The translations under genes were made by a program, and so were the position numbers. From Coriobacteriaceae bacterium (GTDB lineage Bacteria; Actinomycetota; Coriobacteriia; Coriobacteriales; UMGS124), in the NCBI GenBank assembly GCA_019420325.1, contig JAHZHK010000020.1, positions 11,295 to 33,396 of the forward strand: a stretch of 22,102 nt of DNA, in the 5' to 3' direction. The notes beneath the pieces were generated by a model that was not told the DNA's origin, searched no databases, and was given only the letters and a program-made list of their open reading frames with translations. Below, piece after piece: positions 7,455 through 18,675 of the stretch (position 1 is its first letter; every line of letters starts with the position of its first letter).

Positions 7455-8557
7455 GTGGAAACAACCGGCACACCCAACGAAACCACCCGACAGCCGTATG
7501 CTTTGGCAGACTACGACCTCGTCGTGGTAGGAGCAGGACCTGCCGGTATCATGGCGGCTCGCGAGGCTGCACGAGCTCGTCGCTGCCGCGCCGCAAGAGC
7601 TGCGGCGGCATGCTCAATGAATATGCCCAGCGCTTCCTTGAAGAGGTCGCGCCCCTTCCCCATGAGATGGTGCTCGACCCGGCATGGGTCCACTTCCGCT
7701 ACTACGACTGGGACCGCAAGATCAAAAAACCCTGCTCGCTGCGGTTTGCCAATGTAGACCGAGCCATGTTCGACGAGTGGCTCTTGAATCTGCTGCCCGA
7801 CCGAGTCGACGTTTGGGACAAGAGCGCCTTCGTGAGCTGCACTGACGACGGTCAGGGCGTCGACGTGCAGCTGCGCCGCGAGGGCCGCGAGGCACACGTC
7901 CATGCGCGTTGGGTCATCGGCGCCGACGGCGCCCGCTCCGCCGTGCGACGCTCGCACCCCGCTTGGCCGCAGACGCAGAGCTACACCACGGTACAGGAAT
8001 ACGTTGAAATCGAACCCGGCAGCGTCGAGCCGTATTTCGACTGCATCTACTCGCGCCACATCGACCCCGCCTATGGCTACGGCTACATCGTGCCCAAGGG
8101 CGACGTCGCGATTGTTGGCTCGGTGTTTTTCCCCAAGACCAAGGGCGTCACCGCAATGCATGAAAAGGCCTTGGCCACGTGGGGGCAGCGCTACCCGCTC
8201 GGCGCCGCACGCCGCCGCGAAGGCGGTTCGGCCATCCAGGTCAAAGACGCCAACGATATCATTGCCGGCCAAGGACGCGTCCTCATGGCAGGCGAAGCCG
8301 CCGGCATCATGTCGCCCAGCTCCGGCGAAGGCATCTCGTTTGCCCTTAATTCAGGGAAACTCGCAGGTCAGGCCATTGTGCGCGCCTCACAGGAAAAGAC
8401 CGAGGCCGTCGTCCTCTACGACGAGAGTCTCAAACCCATCCGCAAGAACATCGCACGACGTCTCTTCTTCTTCCCCATCATGAACTCCAACTGGGGCAAG
8501 TATCTCGGCGGCTGCATGCCGACGCCGCTCATCAGCAAAGTCACGGAGTGGCTGTAG
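7455..8557 (+). pseudogene. Geranylgeranyl-reductase-like FAD-dependent oxidoreductase, frameshifted
   Basis: The gene is split over two frames. From a GTG at 7455 (GAGGAG 6 nt upstream) one frame encodes ALADYDLVVVGAGPAGIMAAREAARA, the FAD-binding Rossmann start. At about 7574 homology moves to another frame and continues as SCGGMLNEYAQRFLEEV to the TAG at 8555-8557. The second part shows the rest of the fold: SLRFANVDRAMFDEWLL, GADGARSAVRR (the DG motif) and GRVLMAGEAAGIMSPSSGEGI (flavin-binding GD-type motif). Members of this family reduce isoprenoid chains or act as generic flavoprotein reductases; the substrate is unknown. By eye the stretch between GAGPAG and CGG is about 8 residues too short, removing the beta strand and acidic residue that normally contact the FAD ribose. 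So a deletion of 3n+1 nt is more likely than a single-base slip. Either a true pseudogene or an assembly error. Confidence 0.8.
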
Positions 8558-8576
8558 ATAGAGGGACGTCCAAGAA

Positions 8577-8713
8577 GGGGCAGGGGTTTCCTCTGTGCTC
8601 AAACAGTCCTCGTACCGAAATGGGAGGGCCACCAGGATTCAGCATGCAAGCATGCGACGCCCGGTGGCCCTCCCATTTCACTGCGGAACTGCGCCAGAGG
8701 AAACCCCTGCCCC
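8577..8713 (+). repeat. Composite hairpin element, copy 1 (3' of flavoprotein gene)
   Basis: Begins 19 nt after the TAG at 8557. The outer stem is a perfect 19-bp inverted repeat (8577-8595 with 8695-8713). The inner stem is a perfect 16-bp repeat (8618-8633 with 8663-8678). A small apical GCATG/CATGC stem lies at 8642-8655. Between outer and inner stems is an asymmetric internal loop: the 5' strand carries GTCCTCGTACCGAA (8606-8619, preceded by GCTCAAACA), and the 3' strand carries TTCACTGCGGAACT (8677-8690). The same two 14-nt blocks recur in copy 2 although the stems there differ. No clear T-run follows, so it is not a plain terminator. It could be a structured 3'-UTR RNA, a protein-binding site or a mobile-repeat end. 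Confidence 0.8.
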
Positions 8714-8917
8714 ATGCGTCACGCAGTCGCGACGTGAACATATGCTTGTGATGCGGTTGAAGATTGCTGGTAACCTTCGCTGGAATAGCCGCCCGATCTC
8801 CCAAGCGAAATGCGGTCAAGGCAACCAAAGCAGCCGCGACGACCCCCGACAACGTCCGTCCCGCGACCCCGTCACCCCAAACGCACCAACCCGAAGCGGG
8901 ATGCAGAAGCGCAAGGA

Positions 8918-9051
8918 CTGTGGGCTGTGTTCGGGGCGAGTTCCGCAGTGAATGCAAGAAAAGGGCCAAAAGTGCGCGAAGCGCACCCTTGGCCCGGGTT
9001 TTCGTAGCATTCGGTACGAGGACCTGTCTGAGCCCTGAGCATAGCCCACAG
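8918..9051 (-). repeat. Composite hairpin element, copy 2 (3' of GlnR-like gene)
   Basis: Begins 13 nt after the stop of the - gene at 9065. The outer stem is 20 bp (8918-8937 with 9032-9051), with three positions that pair only as G-U on the plus-strand transcript. Next come GAATGC/GCATTC (8950-8955 with 9007-9012) and a 15-bp inner stem (8963-8977 with 8981-8995). Read on the minus strand, the internal loop again has GTCCTCGTACCGAA (9023-9010) on the 5' side and TTCACTGCGGAACT (8952-8939) on the 3' side. Copy 2 therefore has the same sense relative to its gene as copy 1. Stem sequences are unrelated to those of copy 1. Confidence 0.8.
8956..8995 (-). terminator. Terminator-like inner stem of hairpin copy 2
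   Basis: On the minus strand a stem of 15 pairs (8995-8981 with 8977-8963, loop TTC) is followed by TTTTCTT (8962-8956). Two positions pair as G-U only on this strand and would be mismatched on the other, which favours function as the terminator of the GlnR-like gene. Confidence 0.6.
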
Positions 9052-9064
9052 GCCAGGGGGAAGC

Positions 9065-9733
9065 CTACAACCTGAAGAGGTATCCCACGCCGCGCACGGT
9101 CTCGATGTGGTTGGAGATTTGGGGGCCAAGCTTGGCGCGGATACGCCTAACATGGACGTCCACCGTACGGGAGCCGCCGCAATAGTCGAAGCCCCACACG
9201 CGGCGCAGGAGCGTCTCGCGCGAATACGCACGCCCAGGGTGGGTCACCATGAAGGCAAGCAGCGAGTATTCCATATACGTGAGGTCGATAGGAGCATCAC
9301 CCACACGCACCTGGTAGGTGGCAAGGTTGACCATGAGGTCGTCGACCTTGACGACATCGTCATCGCTGGTCTCCTCGCCAGGCCACAACAGGTGGCGGAT
9401 ACGCACTGCATACTCGGCGTCACTTGCCGTGATGCAGATGAAATCGGCAACAGGGCGCATAGGCAGATGCAGGTCGGGCATCTGGCCCTCGGTCACCACG
9501 AACAACATCGGGGTCGAACTGTCGGCAAGCGTCATCTCGATGTTTTCAACCTGCGAGGCCTGAACACCATTGGTCTCCAGCACAACAAGATCGAACTCGC
9601 GCTCAAGAATCGCCTGGGAGAAGCGCGAAACGCTTGCAAGCAAAATGGAGACGTCGAGCACCGACGACAGACGACGCATGCGCTCGTGGCCGTCAGCCGT
9701 CTGTGAAAGAAACAAGGCTGTCTTGTGGTGCAT
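9065..9733 (-). CDS. GlnR-like orphan OmpR-family transcriptional regulator
   Basis: A 222-aa DNA-binding regulator with a degenerate receiver domain (1-115) and an OmpR-type winged helix (about 127-222). By eye it closely matches Streptomyces GlnR: PMLFVVTEG in the receiver, and LTYMEYSLL, HPGRAYSRETLLRRVWGFDY, GGSRTVDVHVRRIRAKLG and TVRGVGYLF in the effector. As in GlnR, the phosphorylation pocket is lost: the usual Asp is Glu53 (DLVVLETNG), the N-terminal acidic pair is absent, and no histidine kinase is nearby. GlnR controls glnA, gltBD and ammonium transport in actinobacteria. Here it is divergent from gltBD and near glnA, which fits. ATG at 9733 with GGGAGG 5 nt upstream. The nitrogen role is inference from similarity and position. 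Confidence 0.85.
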   Translation of the reverse strand: MHHKTALFLSQTADGHERMRRLSSVLDVSILLASVSRFSQAILEREFDLVVLETNGVQASQVENIEMTLADSSTPMLFVVTEGQMPDLHLPMRPVADFICITASDAEYAVRIRHLLWPGEETSDDDVVKVDDLMVNLATYQVRVGDAPIDLTYMEYSLLAFMVTHPGRAYSRETLLRRVWGFDYCGGSRTVDVHVRRIRAKLGPQISNHIETVRGVGYLFRL

Positions 9734-10035
9734 CTCAACCTCCCATAAAAGCGAACCCAGAAAAGCAATCTTTTCCAGTCAATCATTATTGCAGAGATTA
9801 AAAAGGATGTGTTGCAGAACCATTTCAATTGTTGGGCAAATCAAACCTCGTTGTTTCATCACAGCCATGTGAGTTACCTGACACCATTGTTACGTTTTAA
9901 CAAACTGCCGCAGCATTTTCGCTTTCGAAACATTCGAAGCAGACAGTTCAATATGTCATTGGTCTGTCCCAATTCCTTCCTCTTTGACCACAGGGGAATC
10001 GGGACGCTCATCATGCACGTTCGTTGGAGGTTTGT
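9734..10035. promoter_or_regulatory. Divergent regulatory region between the GlnR-like gene and gltB
   Basis: This 302-nt AT-richer spacer must hold both divergent promoters. Visible: two direct GTTAC boxes (9873-9877 and 9889-9893, 16 nt apart), a TTCGAA pair (9924-9929, 9933-9938), a possible -10 (CAATAT, 9949-9954) and a leader hairpin just before gltB. GTnAC is one half of the known GlnR box, but the canonical GTnAC-n6-GAAAC spacing is not met here. I cannot fix either transcription start. Confidence 0.5.
9966..10005 (+). promoter_or_regulatory. Leader hairpin upstream of gltB
   Basis: GTCCCAATTCC (9966-9976) pairs with GGAATCGGGAC (9995-10005): 11 positions with one A-C mismatch and an 18-nt loop. 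It ends 20 nt before the gltB Shine-Dalgarno (GGAGG, 10026-10030). If gltB transcription starts upstream of it, the hairpin would be in the leader; it lacks a T-run, so it is not an intrinsic terminator. Confidence 0.4.
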
Positions 10036-14673
<4,638 letters not shown>

Positions 14674-14682
14674 GGAGAGACG

Positions 14683-16143
14683 ATGGGACAGATTGGTGGA
14701 TTTCTCACACAAGAGCGCGTCGACCACGCCACACGGCCCTGCCTCAACCGCCTCGCCGACTGGAACGACATTGCCGTGCCCAACGATGACGACACCCAGC
14801 GCAAGCAGGCCGGTCGCTGCATGGGCTGTGGTGTGGCGTTTTGCCAATCGGGAATCGCTTTCGGCACCTCTCGAGCCCTTTCGGGCTGCCCCTTGCACAA
14901 TCTCATCCCCGAGTGGAACGACCTCGTGTGGCGCGGTCTTTGGCAACAGGCTTATGAGCGCCTGACGCTTACGAACCCCTTCCCCGAGTTCACGGGACGT
15001 GTATGTCCGGCGCTGTGCGAAAAGGCATGCAACCTGGGCCTGCACGACGATCCCACATGCATCCGAGACAACGAGCGCGCCATTGTGGAGCACGCCTTCG
15101 AAAAGGGATGGGTCAAGGCCCCCGTCCCCCGCGTCAAAACCGGCAAGCGCGTCGCCGTCGTGGGCTCGGGGCCTGCCGGCCTGGCCTGTGCCTGGCAGCT
15201 TACGCAGGCCGGTCACGACGTCACCGTCTTCGAGAGCGCGGACCGTCCAGGTGGCCTGCTTATGTACGGCATCCCCTGCATGAAGTTGCCCAAAGACGTC
15301 ATCATACGCCGCGTGGCCCTGCTGGAAGAGGCCGGGTGCCGCGTTGTGCTCAAGACCCAGGCCAGCTCTGAGATTACCGGGGATTTCGACGCCATCGTCG
15401 TTGCCACAGGAGCCAGAAAGGCACGCACGCTCGATGTCCCCGGCGCACAGGCCCAGGGCGTCACACTTGCGCTCAACTACCTCACGGAGGCCACAAAGGC
15501 CGTCCTCGACGGCACAGCCCCGTCAATCGACGCCCGCGGCCTTGACGTCGTCGTCGTGGGAGGCGGCGACACGGGCACCGACTGCCTGGCCACAGCACTC
15601 AGGCAGGGAGCCAAGAGCGTCACGCAGCTGCAGTATCACCCCGCGCCATCGCCCGTGCGCCAAGAGTCCAACCCTTGGCCCTGCTGGCCCGACGTGTACA
15701 CAAGCGACTACGGCCAGCTCGAGGCGGCGGCCAAGCAGGGCGAAGACCCGCGCCAGTGGTCCACGAACACCCTCGAAGTCATCGCTGACGAGCAGAGCCA
15801 TGCCCGCCAGCTCAAGGTGTGCAAGGTTCGCTGGGAAGGCGGCAAGCCCCAACCCGTTGCAGGAACACAACGTCTTATCCCTGCTGACCTTGTGCTGGTG
15901 GCACGCGGCTTTGCCGGCCCTGAACCTGAAGCGTTCGGCGCATTGGGAATCGCGATGACAAACGGAGCAAGGCGCCTGCCCGTCTGCATAGCGCAAAGCG
16001 GCCCCGACATGTTCAAGGTGGCCGGTCGCGACGGCTTCTTTGTCTGTGGAGATGCGCGCCACGGCGCAAGCCTTGTTGTCAACGCCATTGACGAAGGCAT
16101 GCGCTGCGCTACCGACGTCGATGCCTGGCTCAAAACCCGCTAA
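14683..16143 (+). CDS. gltD: Glutamate synthase small (beta) subunit
   Basis: A 486-aa FAD/NAD(P)H-dependent subunit that feeds electrons through Fe-S clusters to GltB. The N-terminal cluster-binding region has CMGCGVAFC with a further GC (Cys46, 49, 54, 69) and CPALCEKAC (Cys108, 112, 116). The FAD site is GSGPAGLACA (161-170), the NADPH site VVVGGGDTGTDC (about 295-306), and the closing flavin motif GFFVCGDARHGASLVVNAIDEG. Length fits the family. The Shine-Dalgarno AAGGAGAG overlaps the gltB TAA, so the two subunits should be translated in step. A strong terminator follows 42 nt after the stop. Confidence 0.98.
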   Translation: MGQIGGFLTQERVDHATRPCLNRLADWNDIAVPNDDDTQRKQAGRCMGCGVAFCQSGIAFGTSRALSGCPLHNLIPEWNDLVWRGLWQQAYERLTLTNPFPEFTGRVCPALCEKACNLGLHDDPTCIRDNERAIVEHAFEKGWVKAPVPRVKTGKRVAVVGSGPAGLACAWQLTQAGHDVTVFESADRPGGLLMYGIPCMKLPKDVIIRRVALLEEAGCRVVLKTQASSEITGDFDAIVVATGARKARTLDVPGAQAQGVTLALNYLTEATKAVLDGTAPSIDARGLDVVVVGGGDTGTDCLATALRQGAKSVTQLQYHPAPSPVRQESNPWPCWPDVYTSDYGQLEAAAKQGEDPRQWSTNTLEVIADEQSHARQLKVCKVRWEGGKPQPVAGTQRLIPADLVLVARGFAGPEPEAFGALGIAMTNGARRLPVCIAQSGPDMFKVAGRDGFFVCGDARHGASLVVNAIDEGMRCATDVDAWLKTR

Positions 16144-16185
16144 AGTACGAAGCACGCTCGAACAAGCCCGAAAAGCCCACGAACG

Positions 16186-16230
16186 AGAGACGCCCGCCTG
16201 GTGCAAAAAGCCAGGCGGGCGTCTCTTTTT
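16186..16230 (+). terminator. Rho-independent terminator of gltBD
   Basis: A perfect 16-bp stem (16186-16201 with 16211-16226), 9-nt loop, then a T-run to 16230. It ends the gltBD operon. The A-poor left flank makes it mostly one-directional. Confidence 0.95.
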
Positions 16231-16263
16231 GAAACGACGAGGTGCGGCAGGTGTGAGAAACAC

Positions 16264-16301
16264 AAAAGGGCCGCACCGCGCCTCAAGCGCGATGCGGCCC
16301 T
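16264..16301 (-). terminator. Rho-independent terminator of luxS
   Basis: On the minus strand a stem of 15 positions with one mismatch (16301-16287 with 16281-16267) and a 5-nt loop is followed by TTTT (A-run 16264-16267 on plus). It lies 18 nt past the luxS stop, back to back with the gltBD terminator. Confidence 0.9.
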
Positions 16302-16319
16302 GACAGGACGTGTCAATCC

Positions 16320-16799
16320 TTACGCGGGGTAGTTCATGTGCGCATCGTCGATGCAGTACAGCGTATGCTCCAGGAACCTCTTGGCATACCAATGAGCAAA
16401 GTCAATGTTCTGGTCACGCCAGTTGCCACAGTCACGCGGGGCAGCGCCAGGAATGTCCCCCTCGAAATCACGCACAAATTCAAACATGCGCGTGAGCACA
16501 TCGACAACGTCTTTGCTCTCAAGGTCGCCAGCAAAGATGACATAGAAGCCCGTGCGGCAACCCATGGGCCCGAAGTACACCGTGCGCTCTCGCCACTCGG
16601 GATCGTTGCGCAAAAACGTCGCGCCGAGGTGCTCGATTGTGTGAACCTCACCCGTGCCCATGACGGGCTCGTCATTAGGTTGCGTGATACGCACGTCGAA
16701 CGTGGTGATGCACTCGGCGCCGATGCGATCTTTGCGCGAAACATAAACGCCGGGCTCAAGATCCTCATGGTTTACCGTAAAGCTTGCAATCTTGTCCAA
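16320..16799 (-). CDS. luxS: S-ribosylhomocysteine lyase LuxS
   Basis: A 159-aa metalloenzyme that splits S-ribosylhomocysteine to homocysteine and DPD, the precursor of autoinducer-2; part of the activated methyl cycle. The metal-binding HTIEH (His53, Glu56, His57) and Cys124 (GAAPRDCGNW) are present, as is the catalytic Cys81 in FGPMGCRTG. Length is normal. The start is a TTG at 16799 (TTG GAC AAG ATT GCA AGC), with AGAGG about 7 nt upstream. Ends in its own terminator. The upstream glnA stop is only 36 nt away, so luxS may be the second gene of a glnA-luxS transcript. No pfs or metabolic partner is adjacent. Confidence 0.97.
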   Translation of the reverse strand: MDKIASFTVNHEDLEPGVYVSRKDRIGAECITTFDVRITQPNDEPVMGTGEVHTIEHLGATFLRNDPEWRERTVYFGPMGCRTGFYVIFAGDLESKDVVDVLTRMFEFVRDFEGDIPGAAPRDCGNWRDQNIDFAHWYAKRFLEHTLYCIDDAHMNYPA

Positions 16800-16835
16800 G
16801 ACCCTTCCTCTCCCCTTTTCAACGTGTGTCGCAAT

Positions 16836-18218
16836 CTAGAGCACAGGCAGGTAACGCCCAAGCTCCCAAGCCCCAACATGCGAGCAGTACTCTGCCCACT
16901 CGGCCTTCTTTTGGGCAACGATGTAGTCGAAGACATGCTCGCCAAGAACCTTGCGCATGAGCTCGGAGGATTCGAAGTTCTCGATGGCCTCGCCCAGCGT
17001 GGAGGGAAGACGCTTGATGCCCATCTCGCTCAACTCGGTCTCGCTCATCTTTGCCACGTTCTGCGGCAGGGCGGCAGGCAACGGCAGCATCTCCTCAAGG
17101 CCGCGCAGGCCGGCCGCGAACACGCCGGCAAAGGCCAGGTACGGGTTGCAGGCCGGGTCAGGGCTGCGCAGGTCAAGTCGTGAGGACAGCACTTTGCCCG
17201 CCTTGTAATGAGGTACGCGCACGAGGGCGGAACGGTTGGCGGGCGCCCAGGTGACATAGAGCGGGGCGTCGAAACCGTTGACGAAGCGCTTGTAAGAATT
17301 AACGTACTGGTTGGTGAGCAGCGTGTACTCGGGCGCATAGCGCAAAAGACCAGCCAGGAAGTACTTTGCGGTCTGCGAGAGCTGGTAGCCATCCGGGTCG
17401 TGCGGATCGTGGAAAAGGTTCACGCCGTCGAGGTTGTGCAGCGCGATATGCAGGTGCATGCCCGAGCCGTCATAAGCCGCGCAGGGCTTAGGCATGAACG
17501 ACGCATAGCACCCATGCGACTGAGCCACCTGCTTCACCACAAGACGATGCGTCATGACGGCGTCGGCCATCGAACAGGCATCGGCATAGCGCAGGTGAAT
17601 CTCATGCTGAGAGGGGGCGTTCTCATGATGCGAGTACTCCACCGGGATGCCCATGCGCTCGAGCATGAGGACACTCTCACGACGCAGGTCGTTGCCGGAG
17701 TCAAGGGGCATGCTGTCGAAGTACCCACCGCAGTCGAGGGGCTCGACGCCCTTAGAGTCCTTGAAGTAGAAGTGCTCGATGGCGGGGCTCAGACTGCAAA
17801 TCATGCCACAATCGTAAGCCTCGTCGCACACCCGGCGCAGCACGGCTCGCGTGTCGCCCTCAAAAGGCTCACCGGTGGGAGTCTTGATGTCACAGAACAT
17901 GCGGGCAGCACCCTTTTCCTGGGGGCGCCATGGCAGAATCTGGAACGTCGAGGGGTCGGGGACCGCCACGCAGTCCGACTCCTCGACAGGCGAGAAACCG
18001 GCTACGCTCGAGCCATCGAAACCGAGGCCCTCTTCAAGCGCATCGTCGAGCTCGCCTGAAGTCGCGGCAAACGACTTGAGATTGCCGAGCGTGTCGGTAA
18101 ACCAAAACTGTATGAAGTGCACGTCGCGCTCTTCGACGGTACGGAGCACGAACTCGATATCCTCGTGGAGCATGCTGGCCTTCGCCTCATCAAAGCCCAT
18201 ATCATTCGCCTCGACCAT
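16836..18218 (-). CDS. glnA: Type I glutamine synthetase (GSI-alpha-like), divergent active site
   Basis: A 460-aa enzyme that makes glutamine from glutamate, ammonia and ATP, partner of GltBD. The family frame is clear: FTDTLGNLKSF, GFDGSSVAGF, SHHENAPSQHEI, DGSGMHLH, NSYKRFVNGF, NRSALVRVPHY, RSPDPACNPYLAF. There is no Tyr at the adenylylation position (NVAKMSE where other GSI have NLYDLP or NIYVMS), so AMP control is not expected. Several normally invariant positions differ by my alignment: Ala146 for the first Glu of GPEPEF, Asp250 for Asn of NGSGMH, Asp317 for the flap Glu of GYEAP, Asp349 for Glu of RIEVR, Pro77 for the Bacillus feedback Arg62. The other metal ligands (Glu148, Glu199, Glu206, His255) are kept. 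ATG at 18218 with AGGAG 10 nt upstream. Possibly a clade-specific variant. Confidence 0.93.
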   Translation of the reverse strand: MVEANDMGFDEAKASMLHEDIEFVLRTVEERDVHFIQFWFTDTLGNLKSFAATSGELDDALEEGLGFDGSSVAGFSPVEESDCVAVPDPSTFQILPWRPQEKGAARMFCDIKTPTGEPFEGDTRAVLRRVCDEAYDCGMICSLSPAIEHFYFKDSKGVEPLDCGGYFDSMPLDSGNDLRRESVLMLERMGIPVEYSHHENAPSQHEIHLRYADACSMADAVMTHRLVVKQVAQSHGCYASFMPKPCAAYDGSGMHLHIALHNLDGVNLFHDPHDPDGYQLSQTAKYFLAGLLRYAPEYTLLTNQYVNSYKRFVNGFDAPLYVTWAPANRSALVRVPHYKAGKVLSSRLDLRSPDPACNPYLAFAGVFAAGLRGLEEMLPLPAALPQNVAKMSETELSEMGIKRLPSTLGEAIENFESSELMRKVLGEHVFDYIVAQKKAEWAEYCSHVGAWELGRYLPVL

Positions 18219-18267
18219 AGCGCGGCAACTCCTTCCATCCGACAGCTTGTACGCACGTCCAAGCACG

Positions 18268-18295
18268 CATATATATCGCCAGCCTACTTTGACAC
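18268..18295 (-). promoter_or_regulatory. Possible glnA promoter
   Basis: On the minus strand GTGTCA (18295-18290, four of six matches to TTGACA) is followed after about 16 nt by TATATG/TATATA (18268-18275). The start would be about 45 nt before the glnA ATG. A GTAAC box (18306-18302) lies just upstream of the -35. Weak but well placed in the only AT-rich stretch before glnA. Confidence 0.35.
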
Positions 18296-18341
18296 ACGAA
18301 TGTTACCGCAGGGTTGCCGCAGGTGCATCGACGCTATTGCC

Positions 18342-18575
18342 CTACTCTTTCTCACCAGGACGCACGACGTGCTCCGTGCGGGGACCGAGCTTGCGGTCGA
18401 TGTCGTCGAGCGCCTTGCTCACAGAGGGGCATGCACCATCTTGGGGATGTCCGCTGCAACCTTGCTCGTTGCATCCAGTGCAATGACCCTTGTCAGTGCC
18501 GCGCTTGAGTGCGCGCAGGGCAAGGAACAAAAGGGCTGCCAGCACGATGAGCACGGCCACGGTCTGAGGATTCAT
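18342..18575 (-). CDS. FeoB-associated Cys-rich membrane protein
   Basis: A 77-aa protein with one N-terminal membrane helix (about 5-22, VAVLIVLAALLFLAL) followed by a basic stretch and a small Cys-rich segment (Cys32, 35, 40, 49; HCTGCNEQGCSG). This is the layout of the small Cys-rich membrane proteins found next to feoB in Gram-positive anaerobes; their role is not established, though iron or redox handling is suspected. ATG at 18575 with GGAGG 5 nt upstream. It follows feoB by 100 nt with a terminator in between, so its expression probably depends on read-through of that terminator or an unseen promoter. The tail (to GPRTEHVVRPGEKE) is polar. Confidence 0.85.
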   Translation of the reverse strand: MNPQTVAVLIVLAALLFLALRALKRGTDKGHCTGCNEQGCSGHPQDGACPSVSKALDDIDRKLGPRTEHVVRPGEKE

Positions 18576-18600
18576 GGGGCCCTCCAAAGTAATTCAACAG

Positions 18601-18639
18601 AAAAGTCGGGGCCGAAGACACAAGCCTCCGACCCCGACT
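18601..18639 (-). terminator. Terminator between feoB and the Cys-rich protein gene
   Basis: On the minus strand a 14-position stem (18639-18626 with 18617-18604), with two G-U pairs and an 8-nt loop, is followed by TTTT then CTG (A-run 18601-18604 on plus). It sits 36 nt after the feoB stop and 26 nt before the next ATG, so it could reduce expression of the distal gene relative to feoB. Confidence 0.85.
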
Positions 18640-18675
18640 CAATGACGTTGCTTGCTCGTCAGAGCTGACTCTACC

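Larger units (their letters stand above)
8558..9064. other. Non-coding block between convergent genes
   Basis: This 507-nt region separates the + flavoprotein gene and the - GlnR-like gene. Almost 300 nt of it is made up of two large composite hairpins (listed separately). The middle, 8714-8917, is GC-rich with no RBS-linked ORF and no repeat I can see. Open frames crossing the region read straight through both hairpins and show no family similarity. Confidence 0.7.

Noticed and set aside
8541..8969. 142-codon minus-strand open frame across the region between the convergent genes
   Set aside because: It runs through both hairpins and into the end of the flavoprotein gene, lacks a ribosome site and shows no family similarity. 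A short hydrophobic stretch (SGVVAAALVALTAF) in the middle is not enough to call a gene or a remnant.
9010..9023. GTACGAGGACC in hairpin copy 2 resembles the sarcin-ricin loop of 23S rRNA
   Set aside because: The match is short, lacks the GAGA core bases, and in copy 1 the same block is in the opposite strand sense. No other rRNA similarity is nearby.
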